Assembly (NCBI RefSeq): GCF_000368565.1
Contig: NZ_KB849544.1
Span: forward strand, 429,994-493,993
Origin: Acinetobacter gerneri DSM 14967 = CIP 107464 = MTCC 9824
Lineage (GTDB): Bacteria; Pseudomonadota; Gammaproteobacteria; Pseudomonadales; Moraxellaceae
DNA length: 64,000 nucleotides
Direction: 5' to 3'
Within the stretch, counting starts at the first letter, position 1. Each line of letters begins with the position of its first letter. Shown piece after piece: positions 46,972 through 54,926 of this stretch. Below the pieces are notes generated by a model. It made no database searches. It was not told the origin of the DNA and was given only the letters and a program-made list of their open reading frames with translations. The position numbers and the translations under genes are program-made.

Positions 46972-47002
46972 AAAAATGGCGATCATATGAATCGCCATTT
47001 TT
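46972..47002. terminator. Bidirectional terminator Pit / hydrolase gene
   Basis: Perfect 12-bp stem AAAAATGGCGAT/ATCGCCATTTTT with a 7-base loop, flanked by A and T runs; serves both converging genes. Confidence 0.9.
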
Positions 47003-47044
47003 ATTTTGATTATTTGAATTGAAATAACATCAATCTTTTAAAGA

Positions 47045-48073
47045 TCAATAATAATCTTCAGCAGATTGTGCATGTAAAAATGCAGGAATCAGCCCCGTCA
47101 ATGCAGCTCGTATATCTGGGCGTTCATTGATCAATTGATGAGAGCCTTCTTCTAGCATAAGCAAAGTTTGTAATCTGAACTTTTTACGAATAAATTCAAT
47201 ATTATAACGCCAATCCACAGTTTGATCCTGTGCACCTTGAGCCAGCCAGACAGGTATGCGACAAGCTGGGCGATTTTCCATTTCCTGCATCCATCGCGAC
47301 ATGGCTAAAATCCAATCCATACCCATCATACGAGGCTGTAAAGGATCTTTTAAACGCACAAAACGCAGAAATTCAGGATTGTGATTGTTACGGCGGAAAT
47401 GTCGTGGCACTTCTCTTTTGATACGACGAATAATGCCTAACCCTATCGAGTTGTGCCACCAAGCCGATTTTGCAGGGCGAATCAACGGTGACAATAACAA
47501 TACACGTTGCACAATCGGGTTACGGCGTTGTTCTGCAAATTCGAGTAAATGATGCATCCAAATCGCACCACCTGTACTTTGACCGATACCCAACCACGGT
47601 TTAGGTAACTGATCCGCTTGTTTAACGTATTGATAAACAGCATGTAAAACTTGTTGATAATGATCAAAATTTTGAATATTTGCTGGAGAACCATTACTCA
47701 AGCCATGACCAGGCAAATCAAAGGTCAAAACGCTAAAACCTTGATCTAGCAATTCACGAATAATCGGTTGATAAATCCCACTATGTTCAAGATAACCATG
47801 CAGTAAAAAAACACTACCTTTCACATGATCAAGACGTGGTTTAAACACTTGCACATGCAGTTTAAACAACGGCATTTCAACAAAGCCCTGCCAATGCTCA
47901 GCTTCAAGCTGATCTAAACCATATAAGCGCTGATAGGCTTGAATCTCTTTACTCGGCAAATACGGACGATTTAAGTTTAAAAGCTCAAGTAATGCTGGAG
48001 TTTCATCACGACTGGGTACAGGTAAATCAAGTTGTTTTAAAATCGTCGGATTTAAAAAAGGAATATCAGGCAT
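47045..48073 (-). CDS. Alpha/beta hydrolase (lysophospholipase-like)
   Basis: A 342-residue serine hydrolase of the Hydrolase_4 group. The nucleophile lies in GIGQSTGG (GxSxG), the oxyanion loop in VFLLHGYLEHSGIYQPI, and the late Asp and His in LAQGAQDQTVDW and EEGSHQLINE. These groups cleave monoacylglycerols or lysophospholipids; the natural substrate is unknown. The ATG at 48073 overlaps the stop codon of the upstream YdcF-type gene (TAATG), so translation is coupled and it is the last gene of a four-gene envelope operon. Confidence 0.85.
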   Translation of the reverse strand: MPDIPFLNPTILKQLDLPVPSRDETPALLELLNLNRPYLPSKEIQAYQRLYGLDQLEAEHWQGFVEMPLFKLHVQVFKPRLDHVKGSVFLLHGYLEHSGIYQPIIRELLDQGFSVLTFDLPGHGLSNGSPANIQNFDHYQQVLHAVYQYVKQADQLPKPWLGIGQSTGGAIWMHHLLEFAEQRRNPIVQRVLLLSPLIRPAKSAWWHNSIGLGIIRRIKREVPRHFRRNNHNPEFLRFVRLKDPLQPRMMGMDWILAMSRWMQEMENRPACRIPVWLAQGAQDQTVDWRYNIEFIRKKFRLQTLLMLEEGSHQLINERPDIRAALTGLIPAFLHAQSAEDYY

Positions 48074-49212
48074 TAAGGCACCTCTCGACAACCGCCTGAG
48101 CCAAACATGACATCACGAATCGTTGCCAACATTTCATAGTTAGCTCGACGACTGTGATCATAGTTTTGCTCACTCGGAAGCCATGATGTCAATGTGGTTG
48201 GCATAGTTGCAATCACTGGAATGGTTTCAATTCCATTTAAAGCAAACAAACGACGAGTACGAGGCATATGATAACGATCTGTGACCAAAAGTACTGTCGG
48301 TGCACCACCTTGTTTTTGTAATAATAAAGAACTAAATCGAGTATTTTCACAGGTATTCATACTTCGATTTTCTAATAAATTGGCATCGACTCCACGCTTT
48401 GCTAACCAAGCCTGCATATACGGAGATTCAACACCACTCAATACAATTGGTAAATGAGTTTTTGCTTCCACTTCTAAGGTTTTTTCTAAACGCAAACGGG
48501 TATATTTATTGATCACGATATCTTTTTGGTTGTCTGCCAAAGTCAAACCACCACCCAATACCACGATAGCATAAGGTTTATTTTCGATTTTAGTTTTTTC
48601 ATTATTTTGCTGATTGATATAAGCGATATCCTTGTATATCTGGCTATCTACAGCATGCTCTTGTTCTTTTTGAACTTTATGCGTTTTTAGGTAATGCTCA
48701 TATTGTTTCATCAATTCTTTGTTATCTTCATTCTCAACATCAAGCAAATCTTGCAAATTATTCAAAATATTTGCGGCTGAAATAGCCGTTTGCGCATCAA
48801 AAGAAAGTTTTGGAGTTGTTTTATTGAGCATTGGCACAACAGGTTTATCCTGTTCTTCTTCATCTTCCTTTGCTTCGTCATTGATTTTTTTTTGCAAATC
48901 CAAATAACGTGCATGCAAAATGGTGAGATCTTGCGCCTGCTGATTTTTGATTGATTCTTCCATGACTTTTAGATAAGCCTGACGTGCAATCCAAAGATCT
49001 GAACCGGGCTCATAATTTTGTATTTCGGTCAAAGCCGCATTTTCCTGACTTTTAGCCGCAACTTTATCGACTTCAACAGGAACAAAGGTATTTAAAGCTT
49101 TGACAATGAGATTTGAATAAAAAGGGGTATATAAAAAAACAATAAAACAGCCGAATAGTACAAATAGTATCGCAACTATCCGAACTAAACGTACCATCCA
49201 ATGCTGTTTCAT
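48073..49212 (-). CDS. YdcF/ElyC-family (DUF218) membrane protein
   Basis: A 379-residue protein with one N-terminal membrane helix (about 8-30), a long helical and acidic middle part (about 45-200, with DEAKEDEEEQDKP) and a C-terminal DUF218 domain (AIVVLGGGLTLADN, TKTHLPIVLSGVES-like region, VLLVTDRYHMPRTRRLF). ElyC and SanA of this family act in envelope homeostasis and undecaprenyl-linked cell-wall metabolism in E. coli; the long middle part is not found there. It lies three bases after murB on the same strand. Confidence 0.83.
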   Translation of the reverse strand: MKQHWMVRLVRIVAILFVLFGCFIVFLYTPFYSNLIVKALNTFVPVEVDKVAAKSQENAALTEIQNYEPGSDLWIARQAYLKVMEESIKNQQAQDLTILHARYLDLQKKINDEAKEDEEEQDKPVVPMLNKTTPKLSFDAQTAISAANILNNLQDLLDVENEDNKELMKQYEHYLKTHKVQKEQEHAVDSQIYKDIAYINQQNNEKTKIENKPYAIVVLGGGLTLADNQKDIVINKYTRLRLEKTLEVEAKTHLPIVLSGVESPYMQAWLAKRGVDANLLENRSMNTCENTRFSSLLLQKQGGAPTVLLVTDRYHMPRTRRLFALNGIETIPVIATMPTTLTSWLPSEQNYDHSRRANYEMLATIRDVMFGSGGCREVP

Positions 49213-49215
49213 AAA

Positions 49216-50250
49216 TTATCTCTTGTGGGGTTGAATCAAACCTGAATAGTCAAATAAAACAGGTTCAGGTTCCAAATTTATATTAAATTTCTCATAAACA
49301 TCATCTTGTACAGCACGATAAGTTGCTTTGACATCTTCAAGTTTAGCATCGGCATAATTGACTAAAACCAAAGCTTGTTTATGAAACATCCCTACATTTC
49401 CAAGTGTCTTGCCCTTCCAGCCAGCTTGGTCGATTAACCAACCTGCAGCAATTTTGACTTGATCATGTGGCTGAGGATAATGAGGCATATTTTCATGTGA
49501 TTTTGACAGTTCAATAAAATCAGTTTGTGAAATCACAGGATTTTTAAAAAAGCTTCCGACATTGGCAAATTCTTTAGGATCGGGTAATTTACTTTGTCTA
49601 ATTTTAATGACTTGATTTTGCAAGTTTTCTGCCGTTTCATCTTGCCCCACAGCTTGCTTTAAATCACCATAATTTAACTTTAATTGAGCTTTTTTCAAGA
49701 GTTTAAATGTTACATGACAGATCACATAACGATTTGGATCATCTTTGAAAATACTGTGGCGATATGAAAATGCACAATCTTGAGCAGAAATCGAACTAAA
49801 TTTTTCGAGTACGCGATCATATACTTCAACAGATTGGATAAACTCACCCGCTTCTACACCATAAGCACCAATATTTTGTACTGGAGATGCGCCCACCAAT
49901 CCGGGAATCAAAGCCAAGTTTTGCAAGCCATAAGCCTGATGAGCCGTACTATAGAGTACAAAATCATGCCAAACTTCACCTGCGCCCACACGCCAAGTGA
50001 CGCTTTGACCATCTTCAGCAAGTGCTTCTATCCCCTGAATATCCATGTGTATAACCAAAGCATGAATATGTTCAGGTAACAACATATTGCTACCACCTGA
50101 AAGAATTAAAACATTTAATTGTTGTTGTTGAGCAAATTGTAGAGCATCAAGCAGATCTTGTTCTGATTGAATTTTCACATAAAATTCAGCAATAGCATCC
50201 AAACTCAAGGTATTAAAAGGTTTGAGTTGCACCTTTTTTAAAATATTCAT
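49216..50250 (-). CDS. murB: UDP-N-acetylenolpyruvoylglucosamine reductase
   Basis: A 344-residue FAD enzyme of peptidoglycan precursor synthesis that reduces UDP-GlcNAc-enolpyruvate to UDP-MurNAc with NADPH. Seen: the FAD-binding [35 protein letters not shown], the active-site region [11 protein letters not shown] with its Ser, and C-terminal EPEPVLF. Length fits the type I MurB. AAGG stands before the ATG. It is preceded ten bases away by the low-molecular-weight phosphatase gene. Confidence 0.95.
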   Translation of the reverse strand: MNILKKVQLKPFNTLSLDAIAEFYVKIQSEQDLLDALQFAQQQQLNVLILSGGSNMLLPEHIHALVIHMDIQGIEALAEDGQSVTWRVGAGEVWHDFVLYSTAHQAYGLQNLALIPGLVGASPVQNIGAYGVEAGEFIQSVEVYDRVLEKFSSISAQDCAFSYRHSIFKDDPNRYVICHVTFKLLKKAQLKLNYGDLKQAVGQDETAENLQNQVIKIRQSKLPDPKEFANVGSFFKNPVISQTDFIELSKSHENMPHYPQPHDQVKIAAGWLIDQAGWKGKTLGNVGMFHKQALVLVNYADAKLEDVKATYRAVQDDVYEKFNINLEPEPVLFDYSGLIQPHKR

Positions 50251-50260
50251 CTCATTAACC

Positions 50261-50770
50261 TTATGCTTTGCTCTGCTGTTTAAAAATGTGAACCCAAGCC
50301 AAACTACTTGATTCGCATTGATTGATCACTCGTTCAAAACCATCTTCACCGCCATAATAAGGATCAGGCAAAGCTTGTTTTGGATAATCTTGATCATGCT
50401 CGCTCATCAAGGCAACTTTGGCTCGAATTTGATTTGATGAAAATTGCTGTAAAGCGGTTTGTTCAAGTAATTTTATATCAGATAAATTTTCCATATCCAT
50501 CGCCAAGATCAGGTCAAAGTCAATAAAATCTTGTAGCTGAATTTGGCGAGCACGTAAGGCTGATAAATCATAACCACGTTTTTTTGCATGTTTTTGACTA
50601 CGCTGATCAGGCACTGCATTTGGGTGATAGTTGCTGGTCCCTGCAGAATCTACTTCAACATTGAGCTGATGATCATCACAATAATGTTGCAAAATCACTT
50701 CTGCCGTCGGCGAACGACAAATATTTCCTAAGCACACACATAACACCTTATATGGCGTTTGGGATGACAT
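50261..50770 (-). CDS. Low-molecular-weight protein-tyrosine phosphatase
   Basis: A 169-residue cytoplasmic phosphatase. The phosphate loop is CLGNICRS at about 12-19 (C-x5-R-S) and the general acid lies in DPYYGG near residue 136. In several bacteria such enzymes pair with a tyrosine kinase that controls capsule export, but no kinase is nearby here. It is the first gene of the murB operon, with GAGG upstream of the ATG. Confidence 0.9.
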   Translation of the reverse strand: MSSQTPYKVLCVCLGNICRSPTAEVILQHYCDDHQLNVEVDSAGTSNYHPNAVPDQRSQKHAKKRGYDLSALRARQIQLQDFIDFDLILAMDMENLSDIKLLEQTALQQFSSNQIRAKVALMSEHDQDYPKQALPDPYYGGEDGFERVINQCESSSLAWVHIFKQQSKA

Positions 50771-50890
50771 AACGACCTCAAAAGTACATTTATTTTATGA
50801 ATGCTTATGTTAAGTTATTTAGGCAACGAATCCTATAGCGCGCAAAAACAATAATGTTTATTTTAAGATGACAGATCAAGGATAAAGCAG

Positions 50891-52051
50891 ATGAGCCATT
50901 TCCAATTTCAAACTGTGTCAAATATTATTTCGGGTCTTGGTACTGTTCAAGAATTAAAAAATATTTTAACCGCACAAAGTTTTAAGAAAATACTATTGGT
51001 CACTGATCCGGGCATGGTTCAGCACCAATTGCATTTACCGATATTGGAAATTTTTGAAGCCGTAAAATTGCCCTATGCGATTTATTCTGATGTGCAAGCC
51101 GATCCTCCTGAACATATCGTGCTCAGTGCTGTTGAATTTGCGAAGCAACAACAAGCTGATGTAATTATCGGCTTTGGCGGCGGAAGCTCGATGGATGTTG
51201 CCAAAATCATCGCAATCTTGGCTGATCCTAAACAAAATCAAAACATCCAAGATATTTATGGTGTTAACAACGCCAAAGCACCACGTCTACCTTTGATTTT
51301 AATTCCAACCACAGCGGGTACGGGTTCGGAAGTCACACCTATTTCCATCGTCACCACAGGTGAAACCACCAAGACAGGCATAGTTTCGCCGATTTTATAT
51401 GCAGATGTTGCGATTTTAGATGCAACTTTTACTCAAAATTTGCCTGCTCAAATCACAGCAGCTACAGGCATTGATGCGATGGTACATGCCATCGAAGCCT
51501 ATACCTCAAAAATAAAAAAGAACTTTTATGCAGATATGCTCGCCAAACAGGCTTTACAACTGCTCAATAAAAACCTCAAACGTGTATTAAAAGATGGCAC
51601 TGACCTTGAGGCACGGCAAAATATGCTTATCGGCTCAATGCTTGCAGGACAAGCCTTTGCCAATGCACCCGTCGGCGCTGTTCATGCACTCGCCTATCCT
51701 TTGGGTGGACATTTTCATCTCTCTCATGGGCATACCAATGCGCTAGTCCTAACTGAAGTTCTCAAATTTAATGCGCCAAATGCCAAACAACACTATGCCG
51801 AATTGATGCAATGGCTCGATCCATTTAGCAAAGGCAGTACAGATGGGCTATGCGATTTATTTGTGGATCATATGCAACGCCATTTGGATGAAAGTGGCTT
51901 AACACTTAAATTGAAAGAACTGGGTGTACCCAAAGATAAACTTCAGATTTTGGCAGATGATGCGATGTTACAAACCCGTTTATTGCAAAATAATCCGAGA
52001 GAACTAGCAAATGCGGATGCATTGAAAATTTATCAAGAAATCTATGAATAA
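50891..52051 (+). CDS. Iron-containing alcohol dehydrogenase
   Basis: A 386-residue group III alcohol dehydrogenase. Seen: the nucleotide-binding GFGGGSSMDVAK, the TAGTGSEVT motif, the metal ligands in TGIDAMVHAIEAY, HALAYPLGGHFHLSHGHTNA (three His near the end of the set). It oxidises alcohols or reduces aldehydes with NAD(P); the substrate is unknown. AAGGA lies before the ATG. It is divergent from the murB operon. Confidence 0.88.
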   Translation: MSHFQFQTVSNIISGLGTVQELKNILTAQSFKKILLVTDPGMVQHQLHLPILEIFEAVKLPYAIYSDVQADPPEHIVLSAVEFAKQQQADVIIGFGGGSSMDVAKIIAILADPKQNQNIQDIYGVNNAKAPRLPLILIPTTAGTGSEVTPISIVTTGETTKTGIVSPILYADVAILDATFTQNLPAQITAATGIDAMVHAIEAYTSKIKKNFYADMLAKQALQLLNKNLKRVLKDGTDLEARQNMLIGSMLAGQAFANAPVGAVHALAYPLGGHFHLSHGHTNALVLTEVLKFNAPNAKQHYAELMQWLDPFSKGSTDGLCDLFVDHMQRHLDESGLTLKLKELGVPKDKLQILADDAMLQTRLLQNNPRELANADALKIYQEIYE

Positions 52052-52302
52052 GTCGCTGTATTCTCTTATGATGAAAATACATTGCCTATAATCTAATCAT
52101 TAAGTTGTTCATTTTTTGTAATTTCACATATCTGAAAATAAATGTAAGCATTTGTATATATTCAGCATATTTAATTTTACTAAAAAATGGCAGCTTAATG
52201 CCCCCAACTCGACTTCATTTTTTTATTTTAAAATTAAACTATTTACTCTAAAATTTCGCTAAATACACGGATTATTTCTATTTTCACAGCGGATATAACA
52301 AG

Positions 52303-53094
52303 ATGAAAACTCTTAAAGTACTTCTCCCTGTTGCACTTTTATCAGTTGCGGGTCTTGCTCAAGCAGCAACTTCAGACGGTAAAACTTTTGCAGTTTCTGC
52401 GGGTTGGTTACATGTTATGCCACAAGGTTCTGCCCAAGGCGTATATGGTGAAACACATTCCCCACTTCCTGTTTCTTATCCTTCAGCACCAAGTGCAGGA
52501 TTTGAAGTTCAAGATGCAGATACTGGCGGTGTAATGCTTGACTACTTTGTCAATGACAATGTGTCTTTGGAGCTTGTTTTAGGTGCACCACCTAAAATGG
52601 AACTTGCTGGTAAAGGTCACATCACAGCGCTAGGCAAAGATGTGCTCAACCTCAACAATTTTGGTAAAGCGGCTACAACTGATGCTTATACACCAACATT
52701 TACAGGTCGTTATCACTTCGGTTCGATCAACAACAAATTCCGCCCTTATGTCGGTGCTGGGATTATGTATGCACATTTCTCAGATGTAAAAACTGACGGT
52801 GCTTTAAATACAGCGCTTGAAAACTCTGTATTGGGTTCACAAGGTTTAGGTTTAAAACCAACATTAGGTAAAGTAAAAGTTGATGATGCTGTTGCTCCTG
52901 TTGTAACACTTGGTGCCGACTACAACATCACTAAAGATTGGTTTGCTACAGCATCTGTTTCTTATGCACACCTTTCAACCAATGCAAAAATCAATGTAAA
53001 TAGCGGCTTAACCAATACCACTATTTTATCTGGTCAAAGTGAAATCGAAATCAACCCGATCGTAACTTACCTCGGTTTGGGTTACCGCTTCTAA
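52303..53094 (+). CDS. ompW: OmpW-family outer-membrane protein
   Basis: A 263-residue outer-membrane protein with a signal peptide (ending AQA at about 22), an eight-strand beta-barrel pattern (AVSAGWLHVMPQG, GVMLDYFVNDNVSLELVLGAP, PTFTGRYHFG, RPYVGAGIMYAHFSD, DYNITKDWFATASVSYAHLS) and the C-terminal strand YLGLGYRF. OmpW forms a small hydrophobic channel and is often induced under stress. The region 52052-52302 before it is AT-rich and shows no gene. A strong terminator follows. Confidence 0.88.
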   Translation: MKTLKVLLPVALLSVAGLAQAATSDGKTFAVSAGWLHVMPQGSAQGVYGETHSPLPVSYPSAPSAGFEVQDADTGGVMLDYFVNDNVSLELVLGAPPKMELAGKGHITALGKDVLNLNNFGKAATTDAYTPTFTGRYHFGSINNKFRPYVGAGIMYAHFSDVKTDGALNTALENSVLGSQGLGLKPTLGKVKVDDAVAPVVTLGADYNITKDWFATASVSYAHLSTNAKINVNSGLTNTTILSGQSEIEINPIVTYLGLGYRF

Positions 53095-53116
53095 TCCAAA
53101 TTTGGATACATAGCAT

Positions 53117-53151
53117 AAAAGGCTACTTATACATCATGAGTAGCCTTTTTT
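53117..53151 (+). terminator. Intrinsic terminator of ompW
   Basis: Perfect 11-bp stem AAAAGGCTACT/AGTAGCCTTTT with an 11-base loop and a T-run. The IS element is inserted four bases after it. Confidence 0.88.
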
Positions 53152-53155
53152 ATTA

Positions 53156-54012
53156 GGGTGTGTTGACATTTGCAGTATGGAACTTAACCTACAATGGTAA
53201 CCAAATAAATATACAAGCAAGAGCGACAGCACTTTGATAATTACGCTTTAGCTTGTCATATCGAGTTGAAATTCCTCTAAATTGTTTTAACCTACAGAAT
53301 GAATTCTCAACTAAGTGCCTGATTTTATAGATATGCCAATCCATATGATCATTGTTAGACTTAGTGTTTGATTTTCTAGGAATATTTGACTTAGTTTTTG
53401 TTTGCTCAATTTGAGTCCTGAAGTTGTCTGAGTCATAACCTTTATCAGCACATAATATTTCTGATTCAGTTAAATCTAATTTTGATACCAGATCAGGGGC
53501 TATCTTAATATCATGGGAAGTTCCATCTGAAATAATAAACTCAATGGGATTACCATTAGAATCAACTGCTAAATGTATTTTTGAACTATTACCACCGATA
53601 CTTTTGGAAATATCTTGATTATTAATACCTGAAGAATGCTGGTGTGCCCGTACGTGGCTACCATCAATAAATATCCATTCTTTATCAGCATGTTTACTAA
53701 ATAATTTAAAAATATTCATAAACTTATCATTTTTAGACCAACGATTGTATTTCTTAAAGATAGAGTTTGGCTTACCAAATTCTTGAGGTAAATCTCTCCA
53801 AGGACAACCTGTTCTGATACGAAATAGAATAGCTTCGATAAAATTTCTTAAATTTAGTTTGAGATAAATATTAAAGTGACGGAAAATAGAAAGTAACTTA
53901 GACCAGTGTTGATCATTCAGCATTGTACGAGGCATAGCGGGGGTAAAATTGGGTTTGGCGATTTAATTTTACTATCTCGCTATTTTTTTAGGCAACAAAT
54001 GTCAACAGACCC
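53156..54012. mobile_element. Complete IS5-family insertion sequence (857 bp)
   Basis: Terminal inverted repeats GGGTGTGTTGACATTTG (left) and the complement of GGGTCTGTTGACATTTG (right), 16 of 17 bases equal, flanked by TA on both sides. It holds one transposase gene on the minus strand. The short target duplication and size fit the IS427-type subgroup. It lies between the ompW terminator and the thioesterase gene and disrupts neither. Confidence 0.9.
53189..53935 (-). CDS. IS5-family transposase
   Basis: A 248-residue DDE transposase in one uninterrupted frame. The catalytic residues are Asp91 (FIDGSHVRAHQ), Asp164 (CADKGYDSD) and Glu210 (LVENSFCRLKQFRGI). The N-terminal DUF4096-like part contains TGCPWRDLPQEFG. 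In many IS427-type elements the enzyme is split over two frames joined by frameshifting; here it is continuous and appears intact. It ends 33 bp from the left end of the element. Confidence 0.92.
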   Translation of the reverse strand: MPRTMLNDQHWSKLLSIFRHFNIYLKLNLRNFIEAILFRIRTGCPWRDLPQEFGKPNSIFKKYNRWSKNDKFMNIFKLFSKHADKEWIFIDGSHVRAHQHSSGINNQDISKSIGGNSSKIHLAVDSNGNPIEFIISDGTSHDIKIAPDLVSKLDLTESEILCADKGYDSDNFRTQIEQTKTKSNIPRKSNTKSNNDHMDWHIYKIRHLVENSFCRLKQFRGISTRYDKLKRNYQSAVALACIFIWLPL

Positions 54013-54105
54013 TAATCGTCTTTTTTAGCTGAAAATTGATGGAAATATCATTGAATAAAAACAACTAAAAATCTATGCTGATAAAAACTTTTATAATGAA
54101 TCAGT

Positions 54106-54540
54106 ATGAAACCAGCGATTAAAACACGTGAACAATATCATTTTTTATTTCCAATCCAAACTCGTTGGGCAGACAACGATATGTATGGGCATGTCAATAA
54201 CGTCACCTACTATAGTTATTTCGATACAGCAGCCAATGCACTTTTGATTCAAAAAGCTGCTTTTGATCTTAGAAATTCTAAAATTATCGGTTTGGTTGTC
54301 GATTCTGCTTGTAGTTTTTTGCAAGAACTGTCATATCCAGAAATCATCGAAGTTGGCGTTGCAATCAAAAAAATAGGAACAACATCCTTAACTTATGATT
54401 TGGCGATCTTTAAACAAGGTCAAAATGATGCATCTGCACAAGGACATTTTGTCCATGTATTTGTTGATCGTGAAACACGAAAAAGCACCCCGATCCCCGT
54501 AGAAATGCGAGATGCTCTAACAAAATTTCAAATTAAGTAA
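54106..54540 (+). CDS. Acyl-CoA thioesterase (hotdog, 4HBT family)
   Basis: A 144-residue single hotdog-domain protein. The characteristic RWADNDMYGHVNNVTYYSYFD carries the catalytic Asp (about residue 23) and the following His-Val-Asn-Asn segment of YbgC/FadM-type thioesterases. It should hydrolyse acyl-CoA or acyl-ACP in the cytoplasm; chain length is unknown. No ribosome-binding site of good quality is seen. The IS element lies 93 bp upstream, so its promoter may lie partly in the element. Confidence 0.87.
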   Translation: MKPAIKTREQYHFLFPIQTRWADNDMYGHVNNVTYYSYFDTAANALLIQKAAFDLRNSKIIGLVVDSACSFLQELSYPEIIEVGVAIKKIGTTSLTYDLAIFKQGQNDASAQGHFVHVFVDRETRKSTPIPVEMRDALTKFQIK

Positions 54541-54926
54541 CCTGAAAATCAGCATTCAAAATCTATTTTTTAAAATAGACAATAGCGTTTTTTTAATAAA
54601 ATAAAAATGATCAGGTATTTGGGTAAAAGTATCATACGGTCCCATTTGCCGTGAATAATTTAATTTACCTTGCGTAGACAATCTTTCTTACTTTGTTTTC
54701 GGACAAATGAGAAATATATTGCGCAAGAAAACCATTGTCGAACAAATGGGCATACATCCCTGTAACCCTTGTTCGACGGACGGCATCCTGCCTTTATTAC
54801 AATTTTTATTACACTTTGAAGCAAAATAATTAGAGTATAAATTTACGCAAAAGATGACTTATGCAAGAACTCTAATGAATGCTCATTTGTTCTGATCTAA
54901 ACATCACTATCAAATTTCAACACAGC
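54541..54926. other. Intergenic region with a 9-bp inverted repeat
   Basis: 386 bp without a convincing gene. GTCGAACAA (54737-54745) and TTGTTCGAC (54769-54777) form a 9-bp inverted repeat with a 23-base interior that is clearly more GC-rich than its surroundings and is followed by CGGACGGCATCC. The composition suggests a remnant of a repeat or foreign sequence. Confidence 0.35.
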
